From the NCBI GenBank assembly GCA_000149265.1, contig CH003407.1, positions 912,692-976,691 of the forward strand: DNA of 64,000 nt, written 5' to 3'. The position numbers and the translations under genes are program-made. Origin of the DNA: Ciona savignyi (taxonomy: Eukaryota > Chordata > Ascidiacea > Phlebobranchia > Cionidae). Positions within the stretch are counted from its first letter, which is position 1, and every line of letters starts with the position of its first letter. Shown here in pieces: positions 61,645 to 64,000 of the stretch. The notes under the pieces are model-generated. The model was not told where the DNA came from. It did not search any database and was given only the letters and a program-made list of their open reading frames with translations.

Positions 61645-61937
61645 ATAGGATAGGAAATTTATGTTTATCCCCGTAAATGGGAAAACCAAGGGGGTTAACA
61701 CACGGGCAATCTTCAGATCACCTCGCGTCCACTGTCGGGTTACCGAAGCTATTGTACTGTGTTATGTATGAATTATACGTTCCTTCAATTTAGTAGAACC
61801 CATTAATCCGCTGGGTTCAGGCAATGTCCATTAAGTGCCTTGCTCAAGGACACAACCGACTAGCTAGCGACCAGTTTCGAATCTGCAACCTTTCGGTGGA
61901 AAGGCGTCGCACTAAACCACCAGACTAACCGGTAGGA
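61645..61937 (-). mobile_element. tRNA/V-core SINE, best-preserved copy
   Basis: Starts GATAGGATAGGAAATTTATG and ends AAACCACCAGACTAACCGG on the plus strand. On the minus strand it carries a tRNA-like head with GGTTTAGTGCG and CAGATTCGAAACTGG, then the conserved CCTTGAGCAAGGCACTTAA core and an ATCCT tail. Confidence 0.8.
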
Positions 61938-62429
61938 TGTAGGCCCACCAATTCCAAAAATTCGACCCCATTACCTTTAGGCTGACGGTCTCACGCCCTA
62001 CCAGTACATCTACACAAATGTAACTCTTTTACAGTAAAAACTCTCATACATTTGTATACAAAATAGCTTTCAGGAAAAGTCTTTATCAATACAAACTGGC
62101 AAATATTTACTCCCCTTTAAAAAAAGTTATTGACGTCAGCTGGTTGAGATTTATGAATGGAAACTGGAAAGTGGTGGGAAAAAGGCATGTTGTATAAAGT
62201 TGTTGTCGCGCAGGAGTGATTTGTTTTGATGTAGCTCTTACTTCGTAGTTAACTACTTAAACTTAGTAACCTAGTGTTGGAGTTAGTTTTCAGCAATGTT
62301 GATATTTTTTCGCAGCAATTTTTTTACAACATGACCTCATCAAAACGTACATCGGGTTGGGGGTATATATATGTATGACATGTATTTTCAAATTGTTGGT
62401 GGTAAACGCTGCAGCGAAAGAAACAAAAA

Positions 62430-62545
62430 TAAAAATTGTATGGTTATTAATGGAGTTAAGATTATTGTTTAGGGCAGGGTTAAAATTAGTTTTTATAGTT
62501 TTAGTGGGCATTTTTCCGCCTTCCCTATTTTTCTCCTTTTAGTGT
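62430..62545. mobile_element. MITE fragment, CTAAAAGGAGGGAA family
   Basis: The interior AGTTAAGATTATTGTTTAGG and the end CCTTCCCTATTTTTCTCCTTTTAG match the 49190 and 48525 copies. Confidence 0.5.
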
Positions 62546-62877
62546 TGCCCACAGTATAGTGTTGGGCATAGTGTCAGGAAAATTGCTTTAACAATGCATT
62601 TTCTTAGAAGACTTCACACAACGTTTCCAAGGGTGCCTCTAATTACTACAGGATCGCTGAAATCGAGCGAACCCTAACTCTCCAAACAATCCTGTTTAAA
62701 TTAGAGGTACTGCATTTCCAAAACTTTACAACCTGATTGCTTATATGAGTTATCTGACGAAAAACCTGGATAAAACCTTTCATATTTTCTTACCTGTACA
62801 ATACAAATGTGGCTATCATATTCTTTCAGAGTTAGGTAGACTATTGGTTTAATCTTGCGTAACATTAGTTATATAAA

Positions 62878-63512
62878 ATGCAAGCTTTAGAACAACCTAC
62901 CTTACCAACTAATGCAACAAAACAAATATTTTTCCTACCACCACCATTGAATGATGCTCCAAATGTGAGTTTTGTTTAATTTTAGTTTTAAACTGCGCAA
63001 TTTTGACAACTTTAATGTATGATTAGTAAAATATGGTAGTTTGAACAAAGACATACCGGTACGTAATTATAAAAAATATAATATTTGTGCAGAAAGTTTT
63101 CATTTTTATTATTTTGTATCAATGTAAATATTTAATGCTGGATTTTTAGAATAGAAAATGAAAAGTTTTTATTTAAATGAAATTTAAATATTTAGTGTAC
63201 AATTCATGAAATAAAAAAAACAAATTAACCTAGATTTTTTATTGTAATCCACAAAATTGATCTAAAAAACAACAAAATCTTAGTTATTTAGTTGCACTGC
63301 TTTTCATACTGCATTTACCAAATTTGCTTTTTCAGGGTTTCGGAAAAATCCGAATGTTTAACTTGGAACCCCCACAACCAGACATCCCCAAATATTCCCC
63401 CAATGAAAACATTGTACAGTATAATGACAACAACGAAACACCACAAGGCTCTCCATCACTCCTAGTGACGATTCTTGTCCCTGTTGCCTCCCTCATGATC
63501 CTGCTCCTGTTG
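62878..63512 (+). CDS. unrecognised single-pass membrane protein, first two coding exons (3' end off window)
   Basis: Coding exons 62878-62964 and 63336-63512, joined in phase 0 by GTGAGT and TTTTTCAG borders and followed by another GTGAGT donor. An acceptor before 62830 indicates an upstream untranslated exon. The 88 residues seen start MQALEQPTLPTNATKQIFFL, with one N-A-T glycosylation motif, continue with a proline- and asparagine-rich stretch (PPQPDIPKYSPNENIVQYN), and end in a hydrophobic helix LLVTILVPVASLMILLLL. There is no cleavable signal peptide at the N-terminus, so a type III orientation (N-terminus outside) with a C-terminal cytoplasmic part in later exons is likely. No family recognised. 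Confidence 0.75.
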
Positions 63513-63554
63513 GTGAGTTAAAAGTTCATCTTTGGATATTTATTTATCATCGTT

Positions 63555-63810
63555 TTATTAAGTAAAAAGCACAGAAAGGCTGAGTGACTTTTATTGTTCT
63601 TTTTTGCTGTAGTTATTACACAACAAAGTCTTTAGAGATAAACTGTTTTTTATCATTGTTATTTTTTTATGTTTATTTATAGTTTTCTACAGTAAAAAAA
63701 AGCAAAAAAGGAGTGACTTGGTGTATTGTTCTTTTTGCTGTAATCTATACACAACCAAGTCTTTAGTTGCCATAAAACAGGTGAAGAGATAACCTGTTTT
63801 AACAATCATT
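63555..63810 (+). repeat. imperfect tandem duplication, about 130 bp
   Basis: The first unit has AGTAAAAAGCACAGAAAGG, TTGTTCTTTTTTGCTGTAG and ACACAACAAAGTCTTTAG; the second has AGTAAAAAAAAGCAAAAAAG, TTGTTCTTTTTGCTGTAAT and ACACAACCAAGTCTTTAG. It lies after the last visible donor, in an intron. Confidence 0.7.
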
Positions 63811-64000
63811 TATTTGCTCTTTTATGTATAAAGTCATCACTGTAAAGACATTTATTTATAGTGTTTTTTTATTGATATGATGGCTGGTATACTAATAAAA
63901 ATGGAACGAAGCATTATTCTAAAAGGGTCAATGTGTAAAATACTGTAAACATGTTGCACCATTCATTTTATGGATTCTTTATTTTTGGTCAAAGACCGCA

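Larger units (their letters stand above)
60682..62829. other. spacer with repeats
   Basis: 3' UTR of the CH gene with three TGACGTCA sites (60747, 60774, 60794), two SINEs, an 11-base G run at 61573 and a MITE fragment. No gene recognised before the exon at 62830. Confidence 0.65.

Overview
This looks like a piece of an ascidian nuclear genome, most likely a Ciona species. The reasons are intron-rich chordate genes with short, phase-consistent exons, an Islet LIM-homeobox gene of chordate type, AT-rich noncoding DNA, and many small tRNA-related SINEs and MITEs. Nothing bacterial or viral was seen. Most long open frames without splice support are chance frames in introns or spacers.

Layout. 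(1) About 1-18.9 kb, plus strand: the 3' two thirds of SCAPER (S-phase cyclin A-associated protein in the ER). Thirteen exons agree in phase and give 540 codons plus a stop; the 5' end lies left of the window. Introns hold SINEs, a MITE, small tandem repeats and a GC-rich block. (2) 18.9-26.1 kb: spacer between two convergent genes. (3) 26.1-39.3 kb, minus strand: Islet, with exons for an N-terminal extension, LIM1, LIM2, the homeodomain and the C-terminal tail. Two single-base insertions break the frame as written, one in LIM2 and one near the C-terminus. (4) 39.3-52.5 kb: a long spacer upstream of Islet with no convincing gene; it contains MITE copies, tRNA-like SINEs and an eight-copy 43-44 bp tandem array. 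(5) 52.5-60.7 kb, plus strand: an 11-coding-exon gene for a 684-residue protein with one GAS2-type calponin-homology domain and a C-terminal tail anchor. (6) 60.7-62.8 kb: two nearly complete SINEs and a MITE fragment. (7) 62.8 kb to the end, plus strand: the first two coding exons of an unrecognised single-pass membrane protein that runs off the window.

The main biological point is the tail-to-tail SCAPER-Islet pair. In vertebrates ISL2 and SCAPER are also convergent neighbours, and this linkage is a known ancient microsynteny attributed to Islet enhancers lying in and around SCAPER. The SCAPER introns and the spacer are therefore the first places to look for Islet regulatory DNA. A second signal is a strong excess of the palindrome TGACGTCA: 29 copies found by eye against about one expected. 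It occurs in introns, spacers and coding exons, and one copy forms the 5' splice site of the Islet LIM2 exon.
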